Assembly: GCA_945865755.1 (NCBI GenBank)
Contig: CAMBFS010000013.1
Span: 1-39,540, forward strand
Direction of reading: 5' to 3'
DNA from: Klebsiella pneumoniae
GTDB lineage: Bacteria > Desulfobacterota > Binatia > Bin18
DNA length: 39,540 nt
Shown: positions 7,335-15,788 of the stretch, piece after piece
How positions within the stretch are numbered: position 1 is the stretch's first letter
Layout of the letters: every line of letters starts with the position of its first letter
Translations under genes and position numbers: made by a program
The notes under the pieces: model-generated
What the model saw: only the letters and a program-made list of their open reading frames with translations
Database searches by the model: none
Told to the model about the DNA's origin: nothing

Positions 7335-8897
7335 ATGACACAAGAACGTGAGCACTACTGCTGGACAGTCATAGTCCTCCTCTTTTTTGTTTGCTTTCCC
7401 GCCGTGTCGCGGGCACAACATGTGCAAACTTATGTTGACTCCGCGGTGGCGGCGATTGGTGGGCGCGAGGCGTTGTTAGGACTCAAGAGCCAACGCATCG
7501 TGAGTCACGGCGAAAACTTCGAGCCCGATCAGGCCGTGGAGCCGGGCGGCACGCCACGGAAGGTGGGAACGTTTACCTGTACACTGCTGCGTGACCTCAT
7601 CACCGGGAAAGTGCGCTACGAATGGCAACGGGACATGCCGCCACCGTTCTCGACCACCTGGAAGTATACGGAAATCATCAACGGCGACGAAGGAGCCATC
7701 ATCGGGGCCGATGGTGGACGCAGCCCCGCGCAACGCCCGTCCTCGACGGCGCGCATTGCCGCTCGACGCAAGGAGCTGAGTCGCTCGGCGGCGTCCGTGC
7801 TGGTCCACGCGCTCAGTCGGTCGTCCTCTTTTTTACGCCTGATGGACCAAATGATCCGTGGTCGCAAACATATCGTGATCGCGTATGACAACCAGGGGCA
7901 CCAGGTGATTATGGCGATTGATGGGGATTCCCGCTTGCTGACGAAAGTGGAGTTTCTTGAAGATGATCCCATTTATGGCGATACGCAAAACGAGCTGTTT
8001 TTCGACGATTGGCGACAGGTGGGCGCGCTCAAACTCCCATTCGAGCTGCTCGCTCGCGTGAACGGTCAAGAAGTGAGGGTTGAGCACATCGACTCGATTG
8101 AGAACGATGTCGAACTGAAGTCGGACGACTTCGCCATTCCCGAAGCGCTGGCGCAGGTTGACCAGAGTAATGGCCGCCGTGGCGATGTGAGTTCGCAATG
8201 GCTGTTGCGGCGCGTGGCGCTAGGCAGCCCACTGGATGACGAGCAAACGCGGGTCGAACTCACCCCAGTAGGGAAGGGGGTCTGGCATATCACTGGAGGC
8301 ACGCATCACAGCCTAGTAATCGAAATGACGGATCATCTCGTGGTGGTTGAAGCGCCATTATATGAAGAACGCTCGCAGGCAGTGTTGGCCGAGGTGGCCA
8401 GAAAATTTCCGGGGAAGCCGGTGCGCACGGTCATCAATACGCATTTTCATAACGATCACTCAGGCGGGCTGCGGGCCTACGTCGCTATCGGTGCATCTGT
8501 GGTGACGGGAAAAATCAATGAACCCTTCTTACAGCGTATGTTCACGGCGCAGCATTCCCGTGTACCCGACAGTTTGCAGCGTGAGAGGAAAGCCGCGGTG
8601 ATTGAGACCGTCGAGACCGAGAAAAAGATCCTCACGGATGGTGACCGTACCGTTGAGGTGTATCCCGTCACTTCCTCTCACTCGGCGGGGATGCTGGTGG
8701 TCTATCTTCCGCAAGAGAAGTTGTTGTTTGTGTCCGACCTGTTCTCCCCCGGCGCGCCACGGCAGATTGCGGCCTTCAGTCGAGAATTGCTGGACGCCAT
8801 ACAACAACACAATCTCCAAGTGGTGGGCATTGTCGGCGGACACGGGAACAAAGTCGGGACACTGGCTGATGTCCGGCAAGCCGCGGCTGGCCAATGA
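7335..8897 (+). CDS. Secreted metallo-beta-lactamase-fold hydrolase
   Basis: A 520-residue protein with a signal peptide (residues 1-24, hydrophobic VIVLLFFVCFPAVSRA). An N-terminal half of about 290 residues looks like an outer-membrane-lipoprotein-type beta domain (GGREALLGLKS...; LPFELLARVNG). The C-terminal metallo-beta-lactamase domain (about 310-520) has the zinc motif THFHNDHSGG, later SHSAG and SDLFSPG, and a final His in GGHG. Such proteins act in the periplasm on unknown esters or lactams. ATG 7335 is chosen because it directly precedes the signal peptide; frame extension upstream runs into the terminator. It shares a four-base ATGA overlap with tadA. The substrate cannot be told. 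Confidence 0.85.
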   Translation: MTQEREHYCWTVIVLLFFVCFPAVSRAQHVQTYVDSAVAAIGGREALLGLKSQRIVSHGENFEPDQAVEPGGTPRKVGTFTCTLLRDLITGKVRYEWQRDMPPPFSTTWKYTEIINGDEGAIIGADGGRSPAQRPSSTARIAARRKELSRSAASVLVHALSRSSSFLRLMDQMIRGRKHIVIAYDNQGHQVIMAIDGDSRLLTKVEFLEDDPIYGDTQNELFFDDWRQVGALKLPFELLARVNGQEVRVEHIDSIENDVELKSDDFAIPEALAQVDQSNGRRGDVSSQWLLRRVALGSPLDDEQTRVELTPVGKGVWHITGGTHHSLVIEMTDHLVVVEAPLYEERSQAVLAEVARKFPGKPVRTVINTHFHNDHSGGLRAYVAIGASVVTGKINEPFLQRMFTAQHSRVPDSLQRERKAAVIETVETEKKILTDGDRTVEVYPVTSSHSAGMLVVYLPQEKLLFVSDLFSPGAPRQIAAFSRELLDAIQQHNLQVVGIVGGHGNKVGTLADVRQAAAGQ

Positions 8898-9352
8898 CGG
8901 ATGAGGCGTGGATGGCCGAAGCGCTCGCCGAGGCCGCGCTCGCCGAGGCGACGGATGAAGTGCCGATTGGCGCGATTGTCGTGCTTGATGACGTGATTCT
9001 TGGGCGTGGGCACAATCGGCCCATTGCTCAGCACGACCCGACCGCGCACGCTGAGATGATCGCGGTGCGTGATGCCGCGCGGACCGTCAACAACTACCGA
9101 TTGCCAGGAACAACGCTGTACGTGACGGTTGAGCCCTGTCTCATGTGCATGGGGGCGCTGCTGCACGCGCGGGTGAGACGAGTGGTCTTTGGGTGTCACG
9201 ATCCCAAGGCCGGCGCGGCTGGCTCCCTCTACAATGTGGCCCATGACCCACGGCTCAATCATCAACTCGAGGTTACGGCTGGAGTATGCGCGGATGAGAG
9301 TCGCGAGTTGTTGCGGCGATTTTTTCGGGGCAAACGAGAAAAGAAGGACTGA
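8894..9352 (+). CDS. tadA: tRNA-specific adenosine deaminase
   Basis: TadA deaminates A34 of tRNA-Arg(ACG) to inosine in the cytoplasm. The 152-residue protein has the zinc and proton-shuttle motif TAHAEM and the two-cysteine zinc motif EPCLMCMGALLHARV, followed by VFGCHDPKAGAAGSLYN, all hallmarks of the family. The length is normal (about 150-170). The start overlaps the stop of the metallo-beta-lactamase gene by four bases. The gene ends before a REP-like palindrome that lies between it and a convergent gene. Confidence 0.95.
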   Translation: MTDEAWMAEALAEAALAEATDEVPIGAIVVLDDVILGRGHNRPIAQHDPTAHAEMIAVRDAARTVNNYRLPGTTLYVTVEPCLMCMGALLHARVRRVVFGCHDPKAGAAGSLYNVAHDPRLNHQLEVTAGVCADESRELLRRFFRGKREKKD

Positions 9353-9426
9353 AGACTGAGGTGAAAGGACTGAGCAAGGGAGGTTGGGATGACCAACGGG
9401 CATCCCAGCGGAGCGTGCCCCGCTTC

Positions 9427-9456
9427 CGTAAGGGCGAATAATTATTCGCCCCTACG
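9427..9456. repeat. 30-bp REP-like palindrome
   Basis: The core GGGCGAATAATTATTCGCCC is a perfect palindrome; extended arms give CGTA-AGGGCG... against ...CGCCCCTACG with one mismatch. The form GTAGGGGCGAATAATTATTCGCCCC recurs in many genomes. It lies between convergent genes and can fold in both transcripts, so it may act as a two-way terminator. Just upstream (about 9389-9412) is GATGACCAACGGGCATCCCA, which recurs with one change at about 30393-30417. Confidence 0.75.
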
Positions 9457-9481
9457 CCGCTCACTACCAGCCGACATCCGC

Positions 9482-9928
9482 TCAGTCCGGTTGTCCGGTT
9501 TCCACGCTCTGGACACGCAAGATGCGATCGGCGCTGGAATACTCGGCGAGAATGGTGAGTTGCGTGATCGGTGTGGCCCTCCGAATGAGCGCGAGGAGTT
9601 CCGCCGAGGCGTGGAGATGAAAGTTCGTGGTGTAGGGCTTCACTTCCGCCAAAATGGATTCCGGGGTGCGAAGCGGACCCGCCATGATTTTCATCTCGCT
9701 GAGCAAGAAGGTATGCCGCTTTTCATCGCCTGGGAGTTTGAGGGTTACGATGGGGAGCACGTTGTCTTTGGGTACTGGCGCATTGAGAGAACCAATCAAT
9801 TTGACCAGTGGTTTCAAGGGCGGCCCGAGGCTGGGGGAATGGTCGGTCTGGGCGAGGAGGAGTGCGGGAAAAATGAGAAAAGGAAGAACGAACATGGTGG
9901 CGCGGGGAAAGCGGCGTGAAAGGGGCAT
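9482..9928 (-). CDS. Hypothetical secreted protein
   Basis: A 148-residue protein starting MPLSRRFPRATMFVLPFLIF, with a signal peptide cleaved near LLLAQ. The mature part has no motif I recognise; it is hydrophilic with a possible alpha/beta fold (ITQLTILAEYSSADRILRVQ). GGAGG eight bases before ATG 9928 decides the start over the in-frame ATG at 9943. It is convergent with tadA and stands alone between the REP palindrome and tRNA-Ser. Confidence 0.65.
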   Translation of the reverse strand: MPLSRRFPRATMFVLPFLIFPALLLAQTDHSPSLGPPLKPLVKLIGSLNAPVPKDNVLPIVTLKLPGDEKRHTFLLSEMKIMAGPLRTPESILAEVKPYTTNFHLHASAELLALIRRATPITQLTILAEYSSADRILRVQSVETGQPD

Positions 9929-10044
9929 TGGGTTTTCCTCCATTCAGAAAGGATTGAAAGACCCCCGTATCGTAGGGCGCGAGAACAAGTCGGGCAATCC
10001 GGGCTTTCTTGGATAACAGAAATCCCGTATGGTGCCCCGCACGC

Positions 10045-10136
<92 letters not shown>

Positions 10137-10220
10137 ACACAGCTCACAACCCTCACTAGAGGGAACCCTCACACAAGAGTCTGGACGAATGCTCTCGACT
10201 CAAAGGAACTTGAATAGACT

Positions 10221-11483
10221 ATGGACATTGGACTTGGGATTGCCGTACTTGCCGGCTTCTTGTCGTTTGTCTCTCCTTGCGTCCTCCCTATTGTACCCGG
10301 ATACCTCACCTTCATTACCGGGATGAGTTTCGATGAACTGACCGACCAACATCAGCGCTCGCGCCTGGTGACCAGCGCGATTCTGAAGAGTTTGCCCTTC
10401 GTCCTGGGATTTTCCCTTGTCTTTATCGCGTTAGGGGCGTCGGCCTCCGTCGTCGGTTCCCTCATTCGTGCGAATTTGGGCATCCTGAAGAAAATCGCTG
10501 GCTTTGGCATTGTCGTGTTGGGGCTCCATCTCGCGGGTTTTCTGCCAATCCCCGCGCTGCTCCGTGAGCGGCGATTGTCCGGTGAACCCGCCGCTCCAGG
10601 CATGGGACGCGCGTTTGTCGCGGGCATTTTCTTTGCCTTTGGTTGGACCCCGTGCGTGGGACCGATCTTAGCTGGGATTTTGACATTAGCGGCGACGGCG
10701 GAAACCTTGAGTTATGGTGTCCTCTTGTTGGCGGCCTATTCGCTTGGGTTAGGGATTCCGTTTATTCTCTCCGCCGCCTTTCTGAATGGGTTTCTCTCTC
10801 TCTTCAGTGGGATCAAAGGACATTTACGACAACTGGAAATCGGCAGTGGGGTCTTGTTGGTTGGAGTGGGGCTGCTGATTTTTACCGACAACATTTCGTG
10901 GATTTCTCAGCGGCTCCAATTTATCAATGCCGAAGAACTGCTGACTTTGGAAACCTCTTCCCCGGCGGTGCGACCGGCCGACGCGGCGGAATCTCCACAA
11001 ACGGCCTATGGCGCGTATGATTTTACCTTGACCTCGATTGATGGCGAGCGTGTCCGCCTGGCGGATTACCAGGGAAAAGCCGTGCTCGTGAATTTCTGGG
11101 CCACCTGGTGTGGTCCTTGTGTCGTCGAGACCCCCGCGTTGGTCCGTGTCTATAACAAATACAAGGACCGTGGCTTTTCCGTGATCGGTGTGGCTCTCCA
11201 GAGTGAGGAAGACAACATCAAAGACTTCGTCAAAAAGTATCGTGTGCCCTACGCGATCGCGAGCGATACGACGAGTGAAGTGGGCTTACGCTACCAAGTC
11301 TTTGCCCTACCAAGTAGTTTCCTGTTTACCGCTGATGGCAAAGTGAAAAAGGCCTTCACGGGGTATGTCGAAGAAGCGGCATTGGAACGTGAGTTAGAGG
11401 CCGTCCTTGGGCCAGCAGTGGCTCCACAAGACAAACCGCAAGACGCTTCTTTACAGGAATCGTCGCTTGGCCAATCGGGATGA
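10221..11483 (+). CDS. CcdA (DsbD-type) membrane domain fused to a TlpA/ResA thioredoxin
   Basis: A 420-residue thiol-redox protein. The first 235 residues form a six-helix CcdA domain with the conserved cysteine motifs FVSPCVLPIVPGYLTF (near residue 17) and GWTPCVGPIL, which carry electrons across the membrane. After a linker, a TlpA/ResA-like thioredoxin domain (about 255-395) contains VNFWATWCGPCVVETP. CcdA normally reduces a separate thioredoxin-like protein; here donor and acceptor are joined. The likely role is keeping cysteines reduced outside the membrane, for example in cytochrome c maturation. It follows tRNA-Ser, and a strong terminator follows it. Confidence 0.92.
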   Translation: MDIGLGIAVLAGFLSFVSPCVLPIVPGYLTFITGMSFDELTDQHQRSRLVTSAILKSLPFVLGFSLVFIALGASASVVGSLIRANLGILKKIAGFGIVVLGLHLAGFLPIPALLRERRLSGEPAAPGMGRAFVAGIFFAFGWTPCVGPILAGILTLAATAETLSYGVLLLAAYSLGLGIPFILSAAFLNGFLSLFSGIKGHLRQLEIGSGVLLVGVGLLIFTDNISWISQRLQFINAEELLTLETSSPAVRPADAAESPQTAYGAYDFTLTSIDGERVRLADYQGKAVLVNFWATWCGPCVVETPALVRVYNKYKDRGFSVIGVALQSEEDNIKDFVKKYRVPYAIASDTTSEVGLRYQVFALPSSFLFTADGKVKKAFTGYVEEAALERELEAVLGPAVAPQDKPQDASLQESSLGQSG

Positions 11484-11513
11484 CCCACGTGGCGGTTCTT
11501 TTTCAGTAAACGG

Positions 11514-11545
11514 AGGGCGGGAAAGTATCCCGCCCTTTTTCTTTT
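11514..11545 (+). terminator. Rho-independent terminator
   Basis: Stem AGGGCGGGA (11514-11522) / TCCCGCCCT (11528-11536), loop AAGTA, then a T-rich run (TTTTTCTTTT). It ends the CcdA-TlpA transcript. The stem matches that of the terminator at 7289, so the two may be related sequences. Confidence 0.88.
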
Positions 11546-11566
11546 GCGAGAAGAGGAGGAATGGTC

Positions 11567-12058
11567 ATGTCAGAGGGAAAGGCCCAAGAACCGCAACCTG
11601 TGGAAGAGCGAGTTTCTTCCCAGCCGACAGGCGGGTTTCGGCACGCCGTTGCTCAGACGACCACGGATTCTTTCGCGGTTGAAGTGCAAGCCGGGGAATT
11701 GGCTTGGACATTGGACGAGCCAGTCACGATGGGCGGTCATGGCACCGCGCCAGACCCAGTGACCTCGTTTTTAGGGGCGCTGTGTGGGTGCTTATTGATC
11801 TCGCTGCGAATCACCGCTCACGCACGACAGATTCCCATCGCGCGCGCCACCATGTCCGCCCGAGCGAACGATAAAGGTTTTGTCAAAACTATCGGTGTGG
11901 ACCTGACCGTTTACAGTGACGCGCCAGAGGAAAAAATTCGCACCATTGTCGAGCGTGCTGAAAAGGGCTGTTACATCAGAGGGCTACTCAAGGAGAGCAT
12001 CGCGTATCGATTGAATCTGGTGATACAGCCTTTAGCGTCTATTGGCGGAGAAGAGTAA
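11567..12058 (+). CDS. OsmC/Ohr-family protein
   Basis: A 163-residue OsmC-like protein, probably a thiol-dependent peroxidase or a related redox protein in the cytoplasm. The family core is visible: MGGHGTAPDPVTSFLGAL, then CGCLLISLRITAHARQIPI, and a late GCYIRGLL with the second cysteine. The pair of neighbouring cysteines in the first motif differs slightly from classic Ohr. ATG 11567 is preferred over ATG 11561 because GAGGAGGA ends directly before 11561 and six bases before 11567. It stands alone behind a terminator. Confidence 0.85.
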   Translation: MSEGKAQEPQPVEERVSSQPTGGFRHAVAQTTTDSFAVEVQAGELAWTLDEPVTMGGHGTAPDPVTSFLGALCGCLLISLRITAHARQIPIARATMSARANDKGFVKTIGVDLTVYSDAPEEKIRTIVERAEKGCYIRGLLKESIAYRLNLVIQPLASIGGEE

Positions 12059-12395
12059 CAAATAGGAGAGACAAAGAAGACCAGCCGACATTGCGAGATG
12101 TAATCCGTCCATGATGTACGCTCCTTACAGAGTGAAGATGAGGACTATGAGCAAAGTGAATGCCGCCTCCTTGCTCTTCTCATCAGATGGAAAAATCCGT
12201 TTTTTTGTTTCATAACGGGGAGGTCGTGCGGGAAGAAGAGTGGGGCTGTCAATTTTGTTTTACAGCGGCGACTATTTGACTGACGGTGGGCGGTACCCAC
12301 GAGGCGACGACTGAGAATGCGGTTGCCGTCCGCTGGAGCTGGCAATGGCTTGGCCCGCGGGTTAGGCTTGTGGTATCAGTGGGAGCCAATAACGA

Positions 12396-12421
12396 ACCTT
12401 CTGGGAAGGTCCCTCTTTTTT
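12396..12421 (+). terminator. Possible weak terminator in the 12.06-12.44 kb gap
   Basis: ACCTTC-TGG-GAAGGT (12396-12410) is followed by CCCTC and six T. The 385-base gap 12059-12443 otherwise shows no gene I recognise. The hairpin could end transcription of an unseen RNA or the OsmC transcript. It lies only 23 bases before the next start codon. Confidence 0.4.
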
Positions 12422-12443
12422 GTCGTCACAAGGAGCATGTCGT

Positions 12444-12692
12444 ATGAACGCTCAAGCCCTCAACCAAGAACAAACCGAAACCATGGAGCCCGAAGAAGAT
12501 GACTTTATTGAGTTGTCGGACAACGAATTGCGAGAGAGAGTCGATGCGAATGCCCGCGAGTACTTGGGCATAAGTGGTGAGGAGGTATTGCAGAGGTTGC
12601 GAGAGAGGAAACCCTTGACGGATGATGCGGGAACCGTGCTGCCGGCATGGGGACCGGTGACGAGGTTAGCCCGTCTTCTCCTTGACGATTAG
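12444..12692 (+). CDS. Small acidic hypothetical protein (82 aa)
   Basis: The protein starts MNAQALNQEQTETMEPEEDD, with AAGGA nine bases before the ATG. The central part is helical and charged (NELRERVDANAREYLGISG). It is followed 17 bases later by a second small gene, and the pair looks like an antitoxin-toxin style arrangement: a small acidic first protein, close spacing, and a second basic protein. I do not recognise the family, and the TA idea is only inference from layout. Confidence 0.6.
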   Translation: MNAQALNQEQTETMEPEEDDFIELSDNELRERVDANAREYLGISGEEVLQRLRERKPLTDDAGTVLPAWGPVTRLARLLLDD

Positions 12693-12709
12693 CGAACCCC
12701 AGGGGATTT

Positions 12710-13272
12710 GTGTCTCTCACCGCCAGAACCTCGCGAGACGTATTTCACGTCTTCCAAGACCATCTCAACAGAATCCTCAACCGGACGTTGACGCGGTACC
12801 GGGTACGGTCTTTTATGCGCGCGACTCAAAGCGGTCATGCCTCGTTCGCTTTTTTCAACAACCGAGGGGTGGCCATCGCGGTCCCTTTGCCTCCGACGCC
12901 TTGGCATCTTTCTCTAAACTACGAACTCCACGCTGCCCCTCAAGGGAAAAAGTATGGGATGAAAACCTTGGAGTACCAACACCGATTGCACCGCACTTCG
13001 TCAATTGACGACGAAGCCGAAGTCCGCTTCGAGTATGTTTCTCCGGCGACCGACCCGAATTTTCCCTACAGTCGTCATCACGTCCAGTTTCACCGCGAGT
13101 TCCAGGATGTGCGTGACGGGTTCTCCCCGAACACGCTATCCCCACCGGTGGCGTGACTATTGAGCACGTGATCCGCTTTCTCATCGCGGACTTGGGCGTT
13201 CCTCCGTTGACCACGCAATGGGAAGCGGAGCTACAGACGAGCGAGGAACGCTCACGGGAGTGGACCCTCTGA
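12710..13272 (+). pseudogene. Hypothetical protein, partner of the 12444 gene, frameshifted
   Basis: Starts at GTG 12710 (MSLTARTSRDVFHVFQDHLN). Basic and aromatic, with RFEYVSPATDPNFPYSRHHV as its most distinctive segment. The frame ends at 13156, but from about 13125 the next frame reads IPTGGVTIEHVIRFLIADLG and then EWTL to TGA 13270-13272, which continues naturally. One base gained or lost near 13115-13135 explains the switch. The segment resembles small RHHxQ...TGxVTxEHVIRFLI proteins often found as hypothetical pairs; the toxin-like reading is weak. Confidence 0.5.
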
Positions 13273-13435
13273 TTATGGGATTGTGAACTCGGGACGATGG
13301 CGACTCATTGTCCGGGGGCGAGACGGACTTGCACTTTCCTACCCCGCGGCATACGTTGCCCGACCGAAGAGCGAAATGGAGAGCTGAAAAACCACGTGCT
13401 CTCGCTAGCGAGTGAAGTTCCTCCTGGAACACTGC

Positions 13436-13509
13436 GCGCCCGTAGCTCAATAGGATAGAGCGCCGGGCTTCGAACCCGTCGGTTGGGAGTTCAAGTCTCT
13501 CCGGGCGCA
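13436..13509 (+). tRNA. tRNA-Arg (TCG)
   Basis: Acceptor GCGCCCG pairs with CGGGCGC (13502-13508); the D arm is GCTC...GAGC. Anticodon arm CCGGG-CTTCGAA-CCCGT gives anticodon TCG, with one mismatch at the outer pair. The T arm GGGAG-TTCAAGT-CTCTC has one G-T pair. CCA is not encoded. The mismatched outer anticodon pair is unusual but tolerable. Confidence 0.92.
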
Positions 13510-13542
13510 TGCTTCCCCAACACCTTCTCACAAAGACCGCTC

Positions 13543-14499
13543 ATGAAACGTTTCTTGGATCGTCTGCTGAATCGCACCGCACGCCCCGCCTCAACCCCAT
13601 CGACTCCGACTCCCCTGCCGCAAGCCCAGCCACTCCCCCAACCACCGGCGGGAGCCAATAACTACATCGTGGTCATCCTCGATAGCTGTCGGTATGACAC
13701 GTTCATGGCGGCGGCACCGCCAACCTTGCGGCGGTTGGGCACCGTCGAACGGCGCTGGAGTTATGCGTCGTGGACCGGCCCGTCTCATTACAATCTGCTG
13801 ATGGGCTTACTGCCACATTCCAGCCCCCAGCATGTGTATGCCTCGGAATACTACAAACATGACTTTCTCCGTTACAACGAGCGGCTCGGCACCACGCAGT
13901 TTGAATTCAAGCAGCTCGTGCCGCATCTGTTCCTGCCGACGTTTCTCAAGCGCACGCTTGGCTATCGCACCCATGCCATGGTCTCGCTTCCGGTCCTCAA
14001 CCCCGCGACGCCCCTGAACAAGGATTTCGATTCCTTTACCCTCATGCCGAAACATAATGATATGGCGGCCATGCTGGAACGCCTGACCTTTTCCGAAGAG
14101 CGTCCCTCGTTCTATTTGCTCAACGTGGGGGAAACGCATTATCCCTACGCCTTACCGACGGAGTCCCAGCAGGAATGGCCGCGGATTCATGGCGTGCACG
14201 GGGTGTTTAAGCACCTTGATGACGCGATGGTGGGCGGCAAGCTCGTGGAAGATGCCGCTGAGTCCCCGCGCTTCTTCGATCAAGAGAAACTGGATCAACT
14301 CCGGGCTCGCCAAATTCAGACGGTTCGTTACCTTGATGAGGTGTTCGCTCGTCTGTTTGACCTGGTGCCGCGCAATACCTACGTAACCGTGACAGCGGAT
14401 CATGGCGAGCTATTTGGCGAGGGGGGGTATTTTGGGCATGGGCCAATTCACCATGACAAGGTCTACGAGGTGCCGTTTGTTGAAGGCAAGATCCGCTAG
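13543..14499 (+). CDS. Alkaline-phosphatase-fold (sulfatase-like) protein
   Basis: A 318-residue protein. After a Pro/Thr-rich leader (residues 12-40) the core begins VVILDSCRYDTFMAAAPP, with the metal-binding Asp and a cysteine at the nucleophile position of the fold. Later NVGETHYPYALP and the C-terminal metal motif TVTADHGELFGEGGYFGHG, then VYEVPFVEG, are typical of sulfatase or phosphoglycerol-transferase relatives. No signal peptide is obvious, and the protein is shorter than true sulfatases (450-550), so it may be a cytoplasmic relative. The start is the ATG 34 bases after tRNA-Arg; the ribosome binding site is weak. A flippase-like gene follows 30 bases on, suggesting surface lipid or sugar work. 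Confidence 0.8.
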   Translation: MKRFLDRLLNRTARPASTPSTPTPLPQAQPLPQPPAGANNYIVVILDSCRYDTFMAAAPPTLRRLGTVERRWSYASWTGPSHYNLLMGLLPHSSPQHVYASEYYKHDFLRYNERLGTTQFEFKQLVPHLFLPTFLKRTLGYRTHAMVSLPVLNPATPLNKDFDSFTLMPKHNDMAAMLERLTFSEERPSFYLLNVGETHYPYALPTESQQEWPRIHGVHGVFKHLDDAMVGGKLVEDAAESPRFFDQEKLDQLRARQIQTVRYLDEVFARLFDLVPRNTYVTVTADHGELFGEGGYFGHGPIHHDKVYEVPFVEGKIR

Positions 14500-14529
14500 C
14501 CTCCAGTCACGCACCCGCACGGCACCGCT

Positions 14530-15528
14530 GTGAAAATTTTTCAGATTCTTTTTGGCCTGGCGATCAGCCTCGTGTGTGGCTATTTCGCCGTGCGTGGGGT
14601 GGAGTGGGAGGCTGTGTGGGTGGCCTTCCAAAAGGTACGGGTCCTCGCGCTTATCCCCGCTCTTGGAGCCCTCGCGATGATGCTCCTCGTGCGGGCCTAT
14701 CGGTGGCAACGTTTTGTCGCGTCGCTGCAACCGGTTCGCTATGCCCCGTTTCTCTCCGCGACGTTGATCGGCTTCATGGCGAATGATGTGCTGCCGTTAC
14801 GGGCCGGAGAGTTGATTCGCGTATACGCCCTCTCGCAGCTTGCCGGGGTGCGCATCAGTACGTCGCTCGCGACCCTCGTCCTCGAACGGGTGTGGGATAC
14901 CGTGGCGGTGGCCGTGTTATTGGTCGTGCTGCTGCTGAGTTTCCCCATTCCCGTTTGGCTGACCCAAGTGGCTCTGGTGATGTTCGGGGGAAGTCTGCTG
15001 ATTCTTGTGGGAGGTGGGGTTTTGGTGCGTCGGGGAGAAGCGGGCCTTGCTTGGCTTCCGTCACGGGTCGCGAACAGCGCGAGCCATTTTGTCCGCGGGC
15101 TTGCCACGCTCAACAATCTCTCGTCGGTCTTGTGGGCCTTTGGCTTATCCATGTTGATTTGGATCAGTTTAGCGACCTTTTATTGGATTTTACTGCGGGC
15201 GTGCGGGTTCGTCTTGCCCGTGACCGCCACACTGATGGTGACAGTGCTCACCGTTTTCGCGGCGGCCTTGCCCGCGGCTCCGGGATATTTGGGAACGTTC
15301 CAGTATGCGATGGTCTCAGCGTTGTCATTTTTTGCTATTCCGAAAGAAGAAGCGCTCAGCTTTTCTATTGTTGCGCACGTCGGCCAACTTCTCCCCGTCA
15401 TCATCGCGGGTTTTGTTGAACTCGCGCGGACGCGCTTGCCATTATGGCCCGCCCGTCACATTCTGGAGGAACAGGAGCCCACTCCCCCGGAGAAAGCCAC
15501 GGCGACTGTTCCTCCTACGGTTGTCTAG
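14530..15528 (+). CDS. Flippase-like membrane protein (UPF0104 / LPG synthase TM family)
   Basis: A 332-residue polytopic membrane protein starting at GTG (VKIFQILFGLAISLVCGYFA). The family marks are FLSATLIGFMANDVLPLRAGELIRVY and, later, ALPAAPGYLGTFQYAMVSAL. About eight transmembrane segments are visible. The family includes lysylphosphatidylglycerol synthase membrane domains and flippase-like proteins acting on lipid-linked glycans. It follows the alkaline-phosphatase-fold gene closely, and the C-terminal tail is Pro-rich and hydrophilic. Confidence 0.88.
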   Translation: MKIFQILFGLAISLVCGYFAVRGVEWEAVWVAFQKVRVLALIPALGALAMMLLVRAYRWQRFVASLQPVRYAPFLSATLIGFMANDVLPLRAGELIRVYALSQLAGVRISTSLATLVLERVWDTVAVAVLLVVLLLSFPIPVWLTQVALVMFGGSLLILVGGGVLVRRGEAGLAWLPSRVANSASHFVRGLATLNNLSSVLWAFGLSMLIWISLATFYWILLRACGFVLPVTATLMVTVLTVFAAALPAAPGYLGTFQYAMVSALSFFAIPKEEALSFSIVAHVGQLLPVIIAGFVELARTRLPLWPARHILEEQEPTPPEKATATVPPTVV

Positions 15529-15536
15529 CGGCAAAG

Positions 15537-15788
15537 GTCAGGCGCGAGCCGCTAGCAGCGCTCGTGCCGACGTTCTTTTTGCTCGGAGCCTCGCGGCTTT
15601 CGCTAACGCAGAGAGCCCTCTTGGCGCATGCGAATCTCGCCTCCTGTCTGGATTGCTGGGCTTGTACTACCTGTCCTTTTACTTCATGTATCACCGGACG
15701 CCGGAAACATTCCGGTGGGTGATCCGGTTGGAGTATGTGCCGTTCTATGCACTGTTGGTGTGGGGAGGGATGACGGTATGGAGTCGTA
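15537..15788 (+). other. Gap with a possible remnant of a membrane-protein gene
   Basis: One open frame reads LLGLYYLSFYFMYHRTPETF followed by RLEYVPFYALLVW and ends after the next start codon. It looks like two transmembrane segments of a glycosyltransferase-like or other membrane protein, but has no start codon or upstream half. It may be the decayed tail of a gene between the flippase-like gene and the selenoprotein gene. Low confidence. Confidence 0.25.
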
